A stretch of 27,375 nt of DNA from Pseudomonadota bacterium (GCA_023387085.1 JAEWIL010000108.1:1-27375), one strand, 5' to 3'. Positions 16,538 to 23,928 are shown, counted from the first letter of the stretch. Program-made: numbers and translations. The notes: a model not told the origin generated them from the letters alone.

Positions 16538-16899
16538 TAGACAACGAGCCGGTCGTCGGCGCCCATTTCGGAAAGAAAGCTGACGAGCCCCCCGGCGCGG
16601 ACTTGCGGCACCAGTTCGCTCGCGGTCATTCCGGCGAGCGCCATGCCCGACTGGCAGACGATCAGCCGGACGTCCATCGCCATCGCCTCGGCGATCAGCG
16701 ACACAAGGTCGGGCTGCCCCGCCGCACGCCGCGCTTCATCGCCGTCGAACGACACGGGGGCACGGAGGAGCGCCGCCGCCTCGCCCTGCAGGAATATCCG
16801 CGTCGGCCGCCCGAGCGCCGTGGCGGCGGCGGCAGCTTCGAGCGCGGCATAGAAGCGGGCGCCGTCGGCCGAAGCGACGATGATGCTCAGCCCCTGCAT
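16534..16899 (-). CDS. DsrE/DsrF-family protein
   Basis: 121 residues, beginning MQGLSIIVASADGARFYAAL and following the DsrE fold: alternating hydrophobic strands, and a single conserved-looking Cys82 in RLIVCQSGMALAG. DsrE/TusD-type proteins carry persulfide sulfur or act as small peroxiredoxin-like partners. The start (ATG at 16899) overlaps the 3' end of the upstream ThiF/MoeB-type gene by 13 bases, indicating translational coupling and a shared sulfur-transfer context. The stop codon overlaps the convergent methyltransferase stop by 3 bases, leaving no room for a terminator between the two units. The physiological partner is not known. Confidence 0.75.
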   Translation of the reverse strand: MQGLSIIVASADGARFYAALEAAAAATALGRPTRIFLQGEAAALLRAPVSFDGDEARRAAGQPDLVSLIAEAMAMDVRLIVCQSGMALAGMTASELVPQVRAGGLVSFLSEMGADDRLVVY

Positions 16900-17636
16900 A
16901 TCGGACACTCGGGATCCTTGGCGACCGCAACCTCGCGCCAGCGCCGGTCGAGCATGTCGATGATGGCCAGCCGGCCGGCGAGCGCCTGTCCCCAGCCGGT
17001 CAGCGCGCGCACCGCTTCCAATGCCGCCATCGTCCCGATCATGCCCGCGAGCGCACCCATCACGCCCTGTTCGGCGCAGTTGATGCCGGGCCGGTCGGGA
17101 TCGTCGCCGACGAGGCACGCATAGCAGGGGCGGTCGATGCGCCACCCTTCATACAGTGCGACCTGCCCCTCGAACGCGCCGATCGCAGCCGAAAGCAGCG
17201 GGATCTTCAGTGCGACCGCGGCGCGATTGACCGCGAGCCGCGTCGCGAAATTGTCGCAGCCGTCGAGGATCAGGCTGGCGCCCGCGAGCAGTGCTTTGGC
17301 ATTGCCCGCCTCGAGCCGCTCTGCGACCGCGACCGCTTCGACATGGGGATTGATCCGCCGCGCCGCGTCGGCGGCGACTATGGCCTTCAGCGCGCCAATA
17401 TCGGCGTCGGTAAACAACGGCTGGCGCTGCAGGTTCGACAATTCGACCACGTCATGGTCGATGATCGTCAGCGTGCCGACGCCCGCCGCCGCGAGGTAGG
17501 TGATCGCCGGACAGCCGATGCCGCCCGCACCGACGATGGCGACATGCGCGGCCTTCAGCTTGGCCTGTCCCGCGCCGCCGAAGGCGGGCAGGATGATCTG
17601 CCTCGCATAGCGGTCGAGTTCGGCGTCGCCGAGCAA
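16887..17636 (-). CDS. HesA/MoeB/ThiF-family adenylyltransferase
   Basis: 249 residues. Nucleotide-binding loop GAGGIG (36-41), acidic strand TIIDHDVVELSNLQRQ (57-72), catalytic-type Cys187 (GINCAEQG), and two zinc pairs, Cys171/Cys174 (CYAC) and Cys244/Cys247 (CPIC). The family adenylates the C-terminal glycine of a ubiquitin-like sulfur carrier (MoaD or ThiS) using ATP. There is no rhodanese domain, so it is MoeB/ThiF size; which pathway it serves cannot be decided from sequence. The start is a TTG at 17636, three bases after the dut stop; family members begin close to DEELERYARQI, which supports it. The DsrE-like gene overlaps its end. Confidence 0.88.
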   Translation of the reverse strand: MLGDAELDRYARQIILPAFGGAGQAKLKAAHVAIVGAGGIGCPAITYLAAAGVGTLTIIDHDVVELSNLQRQPLFTDADIGALKAIVAADAARRINPHVEAVAVAERLEAGNAKALLAGASLILDGCDNFATRLAVNRAAVALKIPLLSAAIGAFEGQVALYEGWRIDRPCYACLVGDDPDRPGINCAEQGVMGALAGMIGTMAALEAVRALTGWGQALAGRLAIIDMLDRRWREVAVAKDPECPICRG

Positions 17637-17639
17637 CGC

Positions 17640-18200
17640 CTACTCGCCCGGCTGGCGCATCTTCATCGCCGACAGCGAGGCGACATTCTCGGGAATATTG
17701 TCGTCCTCAATCCCCTCGTCTCCGGCATCACTCGCAACCCCGGTCGAGCCGAACCCGCCCGCACCGCGCGCGGTTTCGTCCAGTGTTTCCACCTCGGCGA
17801 AGGCGGCGCGCTGGACCGGCGCGGGAACGAGCTGCGCGATGCGGTCGCCGCGCGCGATCTCGAAATTATCCTCGGACAGGTTGGCGAGGATCACCTTCAC
17901 CTCGCCGCGATAATCGCAATCGATTGTGCCGGGCGCGTTGAGGCAGGTAATGCCATGCTTGAGCGCGAGCCCCGAGCGCGGGCGCACCTGCACCTCGTAA
18001 CCAGCGGGAATCGCCATCGCGAACCCGGTCGCCACCGCGTGGCGCGCGCCGGGGCGCAGGGTCAGCGTCTCGGCCGCGACGATGTCCATTCCCGCCGCGC
18101 CCTCGCTCGCATAGGCCGGTAAAGGCAGACCGCCGCCGTTGGGCAGGCGCTGGATGGCGATTTCAATCGGCTCTAAAGGGCGCACGGATTTCGAGTTCAT
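17640..18200 (-). CDS. dut: Deoxyuridine 5'-triphosphate nucleotidohydrolase (dUTPase) with C-terminal extension
   Basis: 186 residues with all five trimeric-dUTPase motifs: AGMDI (36-40), RPRSGLALKHGI (73-84), GTIDCDYRGEV (91-101), RGDRIAQLVP (117-126) and RGAGGFGSTG (145-154). The enzyme hydrolyses dUTP to dUMP, keeping uracil out of DNA and feeding dTMP synthesis. Typical bacterial dUTPases are about 150 residues and end just after motif 5. This one adds 32 residues, rich in Asp/Glu, of unknown purpose. The ATG at 18200 lies inside the end of coaBC (38-base overlap), and no nearer ATG exists before the family core. Confidence 0.93.
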   Translation of the reverse strand: MNSKSVRPLEPIEIAIQRLPNGGGLPLPAYASEGAAGMDIVAAETLTLRPGARHAVATGFAMAIPAGYEVQVRPRSGLALKHGITCLNAPGTIDCDYRGEVKVILANLSEDNFEIARGDRIAQLVPAPVQRAAFAEVETLDETARGAGGFGSTGVASDAGDEGIEDDNIPENVASLSAMKMRQPGE

Positions 18201-19425
18201 CGGCGATCTTTTCCATCAATTTGCGGGCAACGGCGCTTTTGGGCAGTCGGTCCCAGCTGTCTACGCCCTGATTGCTAACGATATGCACGCGGTTCGTCTC
18301 ACCGCCCATCGGGTCGGCCGAAACGTCGTTGGCGACGATCCAGTCGCATCCCTTGCGCGCCAGCTTCGCCTCGGCGTGCGCGATCACGTCGTTGGTCTCG
18401 GCGGCGAACCCGATCAGCAACGGCGGACGCCGGGAGCTTTTGGCGAGCCCCGCCAATATGTCGGGATTTTCGGCGAGCGCCAGCGGCGGAACCGCGCCGC
18501 TGCCATCCTTCTTGATCTTCTGCGCCGCGGTATCGGCGGCGCGCCAGTCGGCGACCGCGGCGACCATGATCGCGGCATCGACGGGCAGGCCCTGCTCGAC
18601 CTCGGCCGCCATCTCGCGCGCGGTCTCGACATCGATGCGGATCACACCGGGCGGGGTCGGCAGCGGGACGGGGCCAGCGATCAACAGCACCTCGGCGCCC
18701 GCCTCGGCAGCGGCGGCGGCGATCGCGAAGCCCTGTTTCCCGCTCGACCGGTTGGCGATGTAGCGTACCGGGTCGATCGGCTCATGCGTCGGCCCCGCGG
18801 TGACCAGTATCCGCCGGCCAAAGAGCGGGCGGTGACTGGCCGGGGCGAAATCCGGCTGGCCGGTCAGCGGCAAAGGCGTGGGCGCCTCGGCCAGCGCCCT
18901 GTCGATCGCATCCTTGATCGCCTGTGGCTCGGGCAGGCGGCCAGGGCCATATTCGCCGCACGCCATCTCACCCTCGTCGGGCTCCATCACGGTCACGCTG
19001 TCGCTCCGCAAGGTCGCCACGTTGCGCCGCGTCGCCGGATGCAGCCACATCCGCACGTTCATCGCGGGCGCGGCGAGCACCGGCTTGTCGGTCGCGAGCA
19101 GCAGCGTCGTCGCCATGTCGTCGGCGATGCCGGCCGCCATTTTGGCCAGCAAGTCGGCGGTCGCGGGCGCGACGACGACCAGGTCTGCCTCGCGGCTGAG
19201 CTGGATATGCCCCATCTCGACCTCGTCCTTCAGATCGAAAAGATTTGTATAGACTTTATTCTCGCTGAGCGCGGCGAGGGTGAGCGGAGTCACGAACTGC
19301 TCGGCGGCGCGGGTCAGCACACAGCGCACGACATGGCCGCTCTTGCGGAGCAGCCGGACGAGCTCGATCGCCTTGTACGCGGCGATACCGCCGCCGATGA
19401 TAAGCAGGATGCGTTTCGCCGCCAT
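18163..19425 (-). CDS. coaBC: Bifunctional phosphopantothenoylcysteine decarboxylase/phosphopantothenate-cysteine ligase
   Basis: 420 residues from the ATG at 19425; a TTG two codons earlier overlaps the ccdB stop. The N-terminal CoaC half is an FMN flavoprotein with VVAPATADLLAKMAAGIADD, APAMNVRMW and the CoaC cysteine in ACGEYGPGR. The C-terminal CoaB half (from about 210) has VTAGPTHEPIDPVRYIANRS and IGFAAET. CoaB joins cysteine to 4'-phosphopantothenate using CTP and CoaC decarboxylates the product, both in coenzyme A synthesis. It starts 2 bases after the ccdB stop, so it depends on transcription through the toxin-antitoxin pair. dut starts within its 3' end. Confidence 0.95.
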   Translation of the reverse strand: MAAKRILLIIGGGIAAYKAIELVRLLRKSGHVVRCVLTRAAEQFVTPLTLAALSENKVYTNLFDLKDEVEMGHIQLSREADLVVVAPATADLLAKMAAGIADDMATTLLLATDKPVLAAPAMNVRMWLHPATRRNVATLRSDSVTVMEPDEGEMACGEYGPGRLPEPQAIKDAIDRALAEAPTPLPLTGQPDFAPASHRPLFGRRILVTAGPTHEPIDPVRYIANRSSGKQGFAIAAAAAEAGAEVLLIAGPVPLPTPPGVIRIDVETAREMAAEVEQGLPVDAAIMVAAVADWRAADTAAQKIKKDGSGAVPPLALAENPDILAGLAKSSRRPPLLIGFAAETNDVIAHAEAKLARKGCDWIVANDVSADPMGGETNRVHIVSNQGVDSWDRLPKSAVARKLMEKIADELEIRAPFRAD

Positions 19426-19427
19426 CG

Positions 19428-19724
19428 TCAAACCCCCGTCAGCAGCATGTCGACTGCGTTCAATATGTCATAGCGCCGCTCGGCCAGCGACGCGACGCGG
19501 GTGCCCAATTCCCGCATGTCGACCGCCGACGCCAATTGAGTCGCCATGATGCGGGGCTCGCCTTCGATCTCGAAAAGCGGATGCAGGCGCGACAATTGCT
19601 GTGCGGTCTGCGCCGGGACCAGCGGCACGACGAGACGTGTATCGAAATGGCCGAGCAGGTCGCTCTGGCAATCGAGCAACAATTCGTCCCCGTCGCGACT
19701 CTTGTAAACGTCGAACTGCGGCAT
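19428..19724 (-). CDS. ccdB: CcdB-family toxin
   Basis: 98 residues, starting MPQFDVYKS. It aligns along its length with F-plasmid CcdB (101 residues): QFDVYKSRDGDELLLDCQSD, then VVPLVPA, then PRIMATQLASAV, then DILNAVDMLLTGV. CcdB poisons DNA gyrase subunit A. The last three residues of F CcdB, WGI, contact gyrase and are needed for killing. Here they are TGV, so the key Trp is replaced. The toxin may therefore be weakened or have another target. Its ATG overlaps the antitoxin stop by one base (TGATG), which couples their synthesis. The stop lies 2 bases before coaBC. Confidence 0.85.
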   Translation of the reverse strand: MPQFDVYKSRDGDELLLDCQSDLLGHFDTRLVVPLVPAQTAQQLSRLHPLFEIEGEPRIMATQLASAVDMRELGTRVASLAERRYDILNAVDMLLTGV

Positions 19725-19969
19725 CAAAACAGCCGATATTTGGCGAGTGGCAGTCCCTGCCCACGCGTGTAGTCGTTCCAGCTTTCGATCGCCGCGCGAT
19801 TCTCTTCCTTCCACGCCGTCTCGCGCGCCTTCTTCACCTCGGCGGCAAGCCCGGTCTGGCATGCTTCGCTGACGTTGATGCCGAGCTTCCTGGCTTCCTC
19901 GACCAGTTCGGCGCTCAACGACACATTGGTCGCCCTCTTGGGTCCTTCGAATCGCGCCGGACGGTTCAT
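19724..19969 (-). CDS. ccdA: CcdA-family antitoxin
   Basis: 81 residues from the ATG at 19969. An ATG at 19975 falls on the ribosome binding site AAGGAG, while 19969 has it at a 7-base distance. The N-terminal half resembles a ribbon-helix-helix DNA-binding domain (RATNVSLSAELVEEARKLGINVSEAC), and the C-terminal half is charged and probably wraps CcdB (KKARETAWKEENRAAIESWNDYTRGQG), as in CcdA. It should neutralise CcdB and repress the pair's own promoter. A perfect palindrome overlapping that promoter lies just upstream. The gene sits between ubiB and ccdB. Confidence 0.87.
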   Translation of the reverse strand: MNRPARFEGPKRATNVSLSAELVEEARKLGINVSEACQTGLAAEVKKARETAWKEENRAAIESWNDYTRGQGLPLAKYRLF

Positions 19970-19981
19970 CGCCATTCTCCT

Positions 19982-20000
19982 TGCGCATAAGATATGCGCA
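19982..20000. promoter_or_regulatory. Palindromic operator of ccdAB
   Basis: TGCGCATA-AGA-TATGCGCA is a perfect inverted repeat with 8-base arms. It covers the -10 box of the ccdAB promoter and ends a few bases before the ccdA ribosome binding site. The position is the one expected for autorepression by the CcdA-CcdB complex; binding is inferred. Confidence 0.65.
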
Positions 20001-20017
20001 TTTCAGCCGCGCTTCAA
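19989..20017 (-). promoter_or_regulatory. Internal promoter of ccdAB (and coaBC)
   Basis: Minus strand TTGAAG (20012-20017), 17-base spacer, TATCTT (19989-19994). The -35 box overlaps the ubiB stop codon. Transcription would start about 15 bases before the ccdA ATG, giving a very short leader. Spacing and both boxes fit sigma-70. Confidence 0.6.
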
Positions 20018-21567
20018 CCCAGCCAGTGCAGCAGCCCCGCGCCTACCGCGGCGCCCACCAGCACGGTCAGCGCATAGCGCCACCAGACGCGCTTCTCGCG
20101 CCGGTCCCATATCAGCGGAATATCGGGCAGGGGCGGTGCGGGCGGCGCGCCGCCCGGTTTGGGCAATTGCGCGTCAAGGCGGCGGATGATGTCGGGGATC
20201 AGCGCCAGCGTCTTGCCCTGTTCGCGGATGCCGTCGGCCAGCGCGGCTTCGGGGCCGAGCTCGTCGCGGATCCATTCGCTGACGAAGGGGCCAGACACAT
20301 CCCACATGTTGATCTGCGGGTTCAGCATCGTCGCGACGCCCTCGACCATCACCATCGTCTTTTGCAGCAGCAGCAGATGCGGCTGCGTCTGCATGTCGAA
20401 ATCGCGCGTGATCGCGAACAGCCCGTCGAGCATCTGCCCGACCGAAAGCTCGCTCACCGGCTTGCCGCGCATCGGCTCGCCCACCGCGCGCAGCGCCGTC
20501 GCAAATTCCTCGACGCTGTGATAATCGGGGACATATTGCGCTTCGAAATGGATCTCGGCGACGCGGCGGTAATTCCCGGTGGTCAGGCCATAAAGGATCT
20601 CGGCGAGCCAGTAACGCGCCTGCCTGTTAATCCGCCCCATGATGCCGAAATCGACCGCAGCGATCGTCCCGTCGGCCTTCACGAACAAATTGCCCTGATG
20701 CATGTCGGCGTGGAAAAAGCCTTCGGCGATCGCCTGCCGCAGGAAAGCATTGACCAGATTCGACGACAGCTTCTCCATGTCGTGGCCCGCGGCGGCGAGC
20801 TGGTCGCGGTGCGAAATCTTGATGCCGTCGATCCAGTCGAGCGTCATCACGCGGCTGGCGGTGCGGTCCCAGTCGATCGCGGGGACTTCATATGTCGGTA
20901 CCGCGGCCATCGCGTCGCGCAGTTCCGACGCCGATGCGGCCTCGCGGCGGAGGTCGAGTTCGCGAAGCGTCCAACGGCGGAAATTGGCAATCACCTGCCG
21001 CGGGCGCAATCGCGCCGCTTCGCCGCCAAACGCTTCGAGATGCGCGGCCGCCCATTCATAGGTTTCGATATCGCGCGCAAATTGCTTGTCGATGCCGGGG
21101 CGGCGGACCTTCACGGCGACCTTCCGGCCATCCGCGGTTACCGCGCGGTGAACCTGTGCGATCGACGCCGACCCGACGGGTTCGGGATCGAATTCGGCGT
21201 ACAGCGTTTCGAGCGGAGCCTCGAACGTCTGCTCGATCTCCTCCCTGATGCGCTCGAACGCGACCGGAGCGAGCGAATCCTGCAGCGTCAGCAGATTGCG
21301 CGCCGCTTCCTCGCCGACAAGATCGGGGCGCGTCGCGAGCGTCTGGCCAAGCTTGACCGCGGCGGGGCCGATCGCCTGGAACGCGGCGGCATAGTCGGGC
21401 ACTTTCGGCTGGATGGTGCCAAGCCGCGCGATCCGGCAAAGGCGCTTCACTCCGGGCGGCGTCTGCGGTGCGGTCTCGATCCCGCGCAGCGCGCCGTGGC
21501 GCGCAAGGATGCGGCCCCACTTCAGCAAGCGGGCGATATGGGTGATCGGTCGGGTCAAGCTTTCCAC
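20014..21567 (-). CDS. ubiB: UbiB-family atypical kinase/ATPase for ubiquinone synthesis
   Basis: 517 residues. KxGQ motif VKLGQTLATRPDL (71-83), alanine/serine loop VGSASIAQVH (131-140), the nucleotide-binding Lys153 (VAVKVRRPG), catalytic HADMHQGN (286-293) and DFG (306-308). The C-terminus has a membrane segment (about 495-516). UbiB/ADCK proteins have ATPase activity and support ubiquinone assembly at the membrane. The longest reading frame starts with GTG at 21567, 13 bases inside ubiE; a TTG at 21558 is an alternative that overlaps the ubiE stop. Either way ubiE and ubiB are coupled. The ccdAB promoter overlaps the 3' end. Confidence 0.94.
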   Translation of the reverse strand: MESLTRPITHIARLLKWGRILARHGALRGIETAPQTPPGVKRLCRIARLGTIQPKVPDYAAAFQAIGPAAVKLGQTLATRPDLVGEEAARNLLTLQDSLAPVAFERIREEIEQTFEAPLETLYAEFDPEPVGSASIAQVHRAVTADGRKVAVKVRRPGIDKQFARDIETYEWAAAHLEAFGGEAARLRPRQVIANFRRWTLRELDLRREAASASELRDAMAAVPTYEVPAIDWDRTASRVMTLDWIDGIKISHRDQLAAAGHDMEKLSSNLVNAFLRQAIAEGFFHADMHQGNLFVKADGTIAAVDFGIMGRINRQARYWLAEILYGLTTGNYRRVAEIHFEAQYVPDYHSVEEFATALRAVGEPMRGKPVSELSVGQMLDGLFAITRDFDMQTQPHLLLLQKTMVMVEGVATMLNPQINMWDVSGPFVSEWIRDELGPEAALADGIREQGKTLALIPDIIRRLDAQLPKPGGAPPAPPLPDIPLIWDRREKRVWWRYALTVLVGAAVGAGLLHWLG

Positions 21568-22292
21568 CCGCTGTGGATCGCGACCAGGCCGCCCATGATC
21601 GGTTCGACCTTGACCGCGGTGAAACCCGCCTCACCGATCATCCGGGCGAATTCGGGCATCGGCGGGAAACGGCGGATCGATTCGATCAGGTAGCGATAGC
21701 TGTCCTCGTCGTCGGCGATCAGCTTGCCGAGCTTGGGGACCAGATGATGCGAATAGGCGTCATAGACCTGCGCGAAGCCCGGCCATTCGTTGGTCGAGAA
21801 TTCGAGGCAGAAGAAACGTCCGCCATAGCGCAGTACGCGATGCGCTTCCTTCAGCGCCGCGGGAATGTCGGTGACATTGCGGATGCCGAAGGCGATCGTA
21901 TAGGCGTCGAAGAACCGGTCGGGGAAGGAGAGGCGTTCGGCATTCTGCTCGGACCAGACGAGCGTGTCGATCCCGCGCTCCGCGGCGCGTTCCATACCGA
22001 CGCCAAGCATGTCGGGATTGATGTCGGCAACGGTGATGCTCGCGCCCGACTTTTCCATGCGGAACGCAATGTCGCCGGTGCCGCCCGCCATGTCGAGAAT
22101 CGTCTCGCCCTCGCGCGGCTTCACACGCCGCACGAAGCGATCTTTCCACAGGCGATGCATGCCGCCCGACATCGCGTCGTTCATGATGTCATATTTGCGC
22201 GCGACGCGGCTGAACACTTCGCCGACCATCGCGGTCTTCGCGCCTGCAGGAACCTGTTCGTAGCCGAAGCTGACAGTGTCGGGAGTGGCCAT
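21555..22292 (-). CDS. ubiE: Demethylmenaquinone/2-polyprenyl-benzoquinol C-methyltransferase
   Basis: 245 residues from the ATG at 22292. A longer open frame reaches 22703 but overlaps mutM. The UbiE family opening VGEVFSRVARKYDIMNDAMS (23-42) and SAM motif I LDMAGGTGDIA (66-76) are present, as is the C-terminal motif with YRYLIESIRRFPP. It performs the SAM-dependent C-methylation of the quinone ring in ubiquinone synthesis. It is the first gene of the minus-strand operon ubiE-ubiB-ccdAB-coaBC-dut-moeB/thiF-dsrE and is divergent from mutM across 93 bases. Confidence 0.95.
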   Translation of the reverse strand: MATPDTVSFGYEQVPAGAKTAMVGEVFSRVARKYDIMNDAMSGGMHRLWKDRFVRRVKPREGETILDMAGGTGDIAFRMEKSGASITVADINPDMLGVGMERAAERGIDTLVWSEQNAERLSFPDRFFDAYTIAFGIRNVTDIPAALKEAHRVLRYGGRFFCLEFSTNEWPGFAQVYDAYSHHLVPKLGKLIADDEDSYRYLIESIRRFPPMPEFARMIGEAGFTAVKVEPIMGGLVAIHSGWKA

Positions 22293-22385
22293 GGTTCGCG
22301 CGCCTTTGCGGGGGAGAGGTACAGTCGAACGGCCTTTAGCGGGGCCTTGCCGCCCGCGCAAATGGCGCGTAGCCCGACAGGCGAT

Positions 22386-23198
22386 ATGCCCGAATTGCCA
22401 GAAGTCGAAACCACCGTCCGCGGCCTTGCCCCCTTCCTCGAAGGTCAGCGGCTGAGTGCGGTCATCACCTTTCGTCCCGATCTTCGCCGCCCCTTCCCCG
22501 CCGACCTCGCGCAGAGGCTCACCGGCGCGACGGTCACGGGGCTTTCGCGCCGCGCCAAATATGGCATCGTCTCGACCGACCGCGACGATCATATGATCTT
22601 CCACCTCGGCATGTCGGGGCGCTGGCGGACCGAGGGGGGCGAGGCGGGCAAGCACGACCATCTGCTGCTCGAAACCGGCGCGGGACGCCGCCTCTTCCTC
22701 CACGACCCGCGCCGTTTCGGTTCGGTCGATCTTGTCAGCGGCGACCCGCTGGCGCGGTTCCCGGCCTTCGTGACGCTGGGCCCCGAGCCATTGTCGGATG
22801 CTTTCGACGCCGCCTATCTGGTCCGGGCGCTGGCGGGCCGCCGCGCGCCGGTCAAGGCGATGCTGCTCGACCAGACGGTCGTCGCGGGGCTTGGCAACAT
22901 CTATGTGTGCGAGGCGCTCAATGTGGCCCGGATCTCGCCCTTGAAAGCCGCCGCCGACGTGCCGAGGGCAAAGCTCGCGGCGCTGGTGCCCGCGATCAAG
23001 GACGTGCTCATCGCCGCCATCGCGGCAGGCGGATCGACGCTGCGCGATTTTCTGAGCCCCGAGGGCGGTCTCGGCTATTTCGCGAATGACTGGCGCGTCT
23101 ATGGCCGCGAGGGCGAGACTTGCGACTGCGGCGGGACGATTGCGCGCGTCGTGCAGAGCGGGCGGTCGACCTTCTATTGCCCGAAATGCCAGCGTTAG
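22386..23198 (+). CDS. mutM: Formamidopyrimidine-DNA glycosylase (Fpg/MutM)
   Basis: 270 residues beginning MPELPEVETTVRGL; Pro2 is the catalytic N-terminal nucleophile after Met removal, and Glu3 is conserved. HLGMSGRW and the LLLDQTVVAGLGNIYVCEAL helix-two-turn-helix region are present. The C-terminal zinc finger is CDC...YCPKC with cysteines at 246, 248, 265 and 268. The enzyme removes 8-oxoguanine and formamidopyrimidines and cuts the strand by beta/delta-elimination. The first cysteine pair is spaced CX1C, where E. coli has CX2C. ACAGGCG lies before the ATG. It is divergent from ubiE and 178 bases upstream of rpsT. Confidence 0.96.
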   Translation: MPELPEVETTVRGLAPFLEGQRLSAVITFRPDLRRPFPADLAQRLTGATVTGLSRRAKYGIVSTDRDDHMIFHLGMSGRWRTEGGEAGKHDHLLLETGAGRRLFLHDPRRFGSVDLVSGDPLARFPAFVTLGPEPLSDAFDAAYLVRALAGRRAPVKAMLLDQTVVAGLGNIYVCEALNVARISPLKAAADVPRAKLAALVPAIKDVLIAAIAAGGSTLRDFLSPEGGLGYFANDWRVYGREGETCDCGGTIARVVQSGRSTFYCPKCQR

Positions 23199-23212
23199 GC
23201 GGCGTTTCGCGG

Positions 23213-23241
23213 TTGACCGGAAAGGACAATCTGGCTATGGG
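23213..23241 (+). promoter_or_regulatory. Promoter of rpsT
   Basis: TTGACC (23213-23218), 17-base spacer, TATGGG (23236-23241), just after mutM. Transcription would begin near 23249 and leave a leader of about 128 bases before rpsT. In E. coli, S20 represses its own translation, so this leader could matter. Confidence 0.55.
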
Positions 23242-23376
23242 CGCACCCTTCGAGCAGGGTCCGGTCGTCCGGAACCGGCCGCATCCGGACATTGATTCGC
23301 TGCATATGCGCGATTCGGCTGCTCCGCTGAGGCTGTGCTCCGACCGTACAGACCGTTTGAAAGACTAGAGGAATTT

Positions 23377-23640
23377 ATGGCCAATACGCCGCAGGCAAAG
23401 AAGCGCATCCGCCGCAACACCGCGCGCACCCTCGTGAACAAGAATCGCGTTTCGCGCATTCGCACGCTGGTGAAGAAGGTCGAGAACGCCGTCGCCGCCG
23501 GCGACAAGGACGCCGCAGCGACTGCATTGAAGGCCGCGCAGCCCGAAATGGCACGCGGCGTTGCCAAGGGTGTGCTGCACAAGAACACCGTGGCCCGCAA
23601 ATTCTCGCGCCTGACCAAGAGTGTAAACGCGATCTCCTGA
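23377..23640 (+). CDS. rpsT: 30S ribosomal protein S20
   Basis: 87 residues from the ATG at 23377, preceded by AGAGGA; the open frame begins earlier at 23335. The sequence ANTPQAKKRIRRNTART is characteristic of S20, which is lysine/arginine-rich and nearly all helical. It binds 16S rRNA early in 30S assembly. It has its own promoter and an intrinsic terminator and stands between mutM and dnaA, a usual arrangement in alphaproteobacteria. Confidence 0.96.
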   Translation: MANTPQAKKRIRRNTARTLVNKNRVSRIRTLVKKVENAVAAGDKDAAATALKAAQPEMARGVAKGVLHKNTVARKFSRLTKSVNAIS

Positions 23641-23668
23641 TTCGAACCGTCCCGAAAGGGCACAAAAG

Positions 23669-23702
23669 GACCCGTCGGCACACCGCCCGCGGGTCTTTTT
23701 TT
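23669..23702 (+). terminator. Intrinsic terminator of rpsT
   Basis: GACCCG (23669-23674) pairs with CGGGTC (23690-23695) and is followed by seven T (23696-23702), 29 bases past the rpsT stop. Confidence 0.8.
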
Positions 23703-23754
23703 GCGCCCGCATTTTGTGACCCCACCATGGCAATAGTGTTGCACCGCGGTAAGT

Positions 23755-23890
23755 GACGGAATTATCGCGATTCGCTGACGTCACAATTGGCATTTCAATT
23801 AATATATTGAAAAATAACAATAAAAACGGGCTCCGACGCGATTCCGTCCTACCCCGCGAGTCAAGATTTTTATTTCAGTATTTTTACACG
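23755..23890. other. AT-rich intergenic island upstream of dnaA
   Basis: About 135 bases that are strikingly AT-rich compared with the GC-rich surroundings. It holds TGACGTCA (23776-23783, palindrome), TTTCAAT-TAATAT-ATTGAAA (23793-23812, perfect inverted repeat with 7-base arms), and A/T runs at 23808-23827 and 23872-23886. No convincing gene is found in the 500 bases between rpsT and dnaA. No consensus DnaA box is present here, so the island is better seen as a dnaA control region or acquired DNA than as a proven origin. Confidence 0.5.
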
Positions 23891-23898
23891 TGCCGGTC

Positions 23899-23928
23899 TT
23901 GATCGACTCGGTGCGCCCTGCCTAGACA
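23899..23928 (+). promoter_or_regulatory. Candidate dnaA promoter
   Basis: TTGATC (23899-23904) and TAGACA (23923-23928) with an 18-base spacer, adjoining the AT-rich island. The match is modest, and transcription would leave a leader of about 200 bases before dnaA. Confidence 0.25.

Noticed and set aside
19981..21693. 570-codon plus-strand open frame opposite ubiB
   Set aside because: Shadow of ubiB, whose kinase motifs are all on the minus strand.
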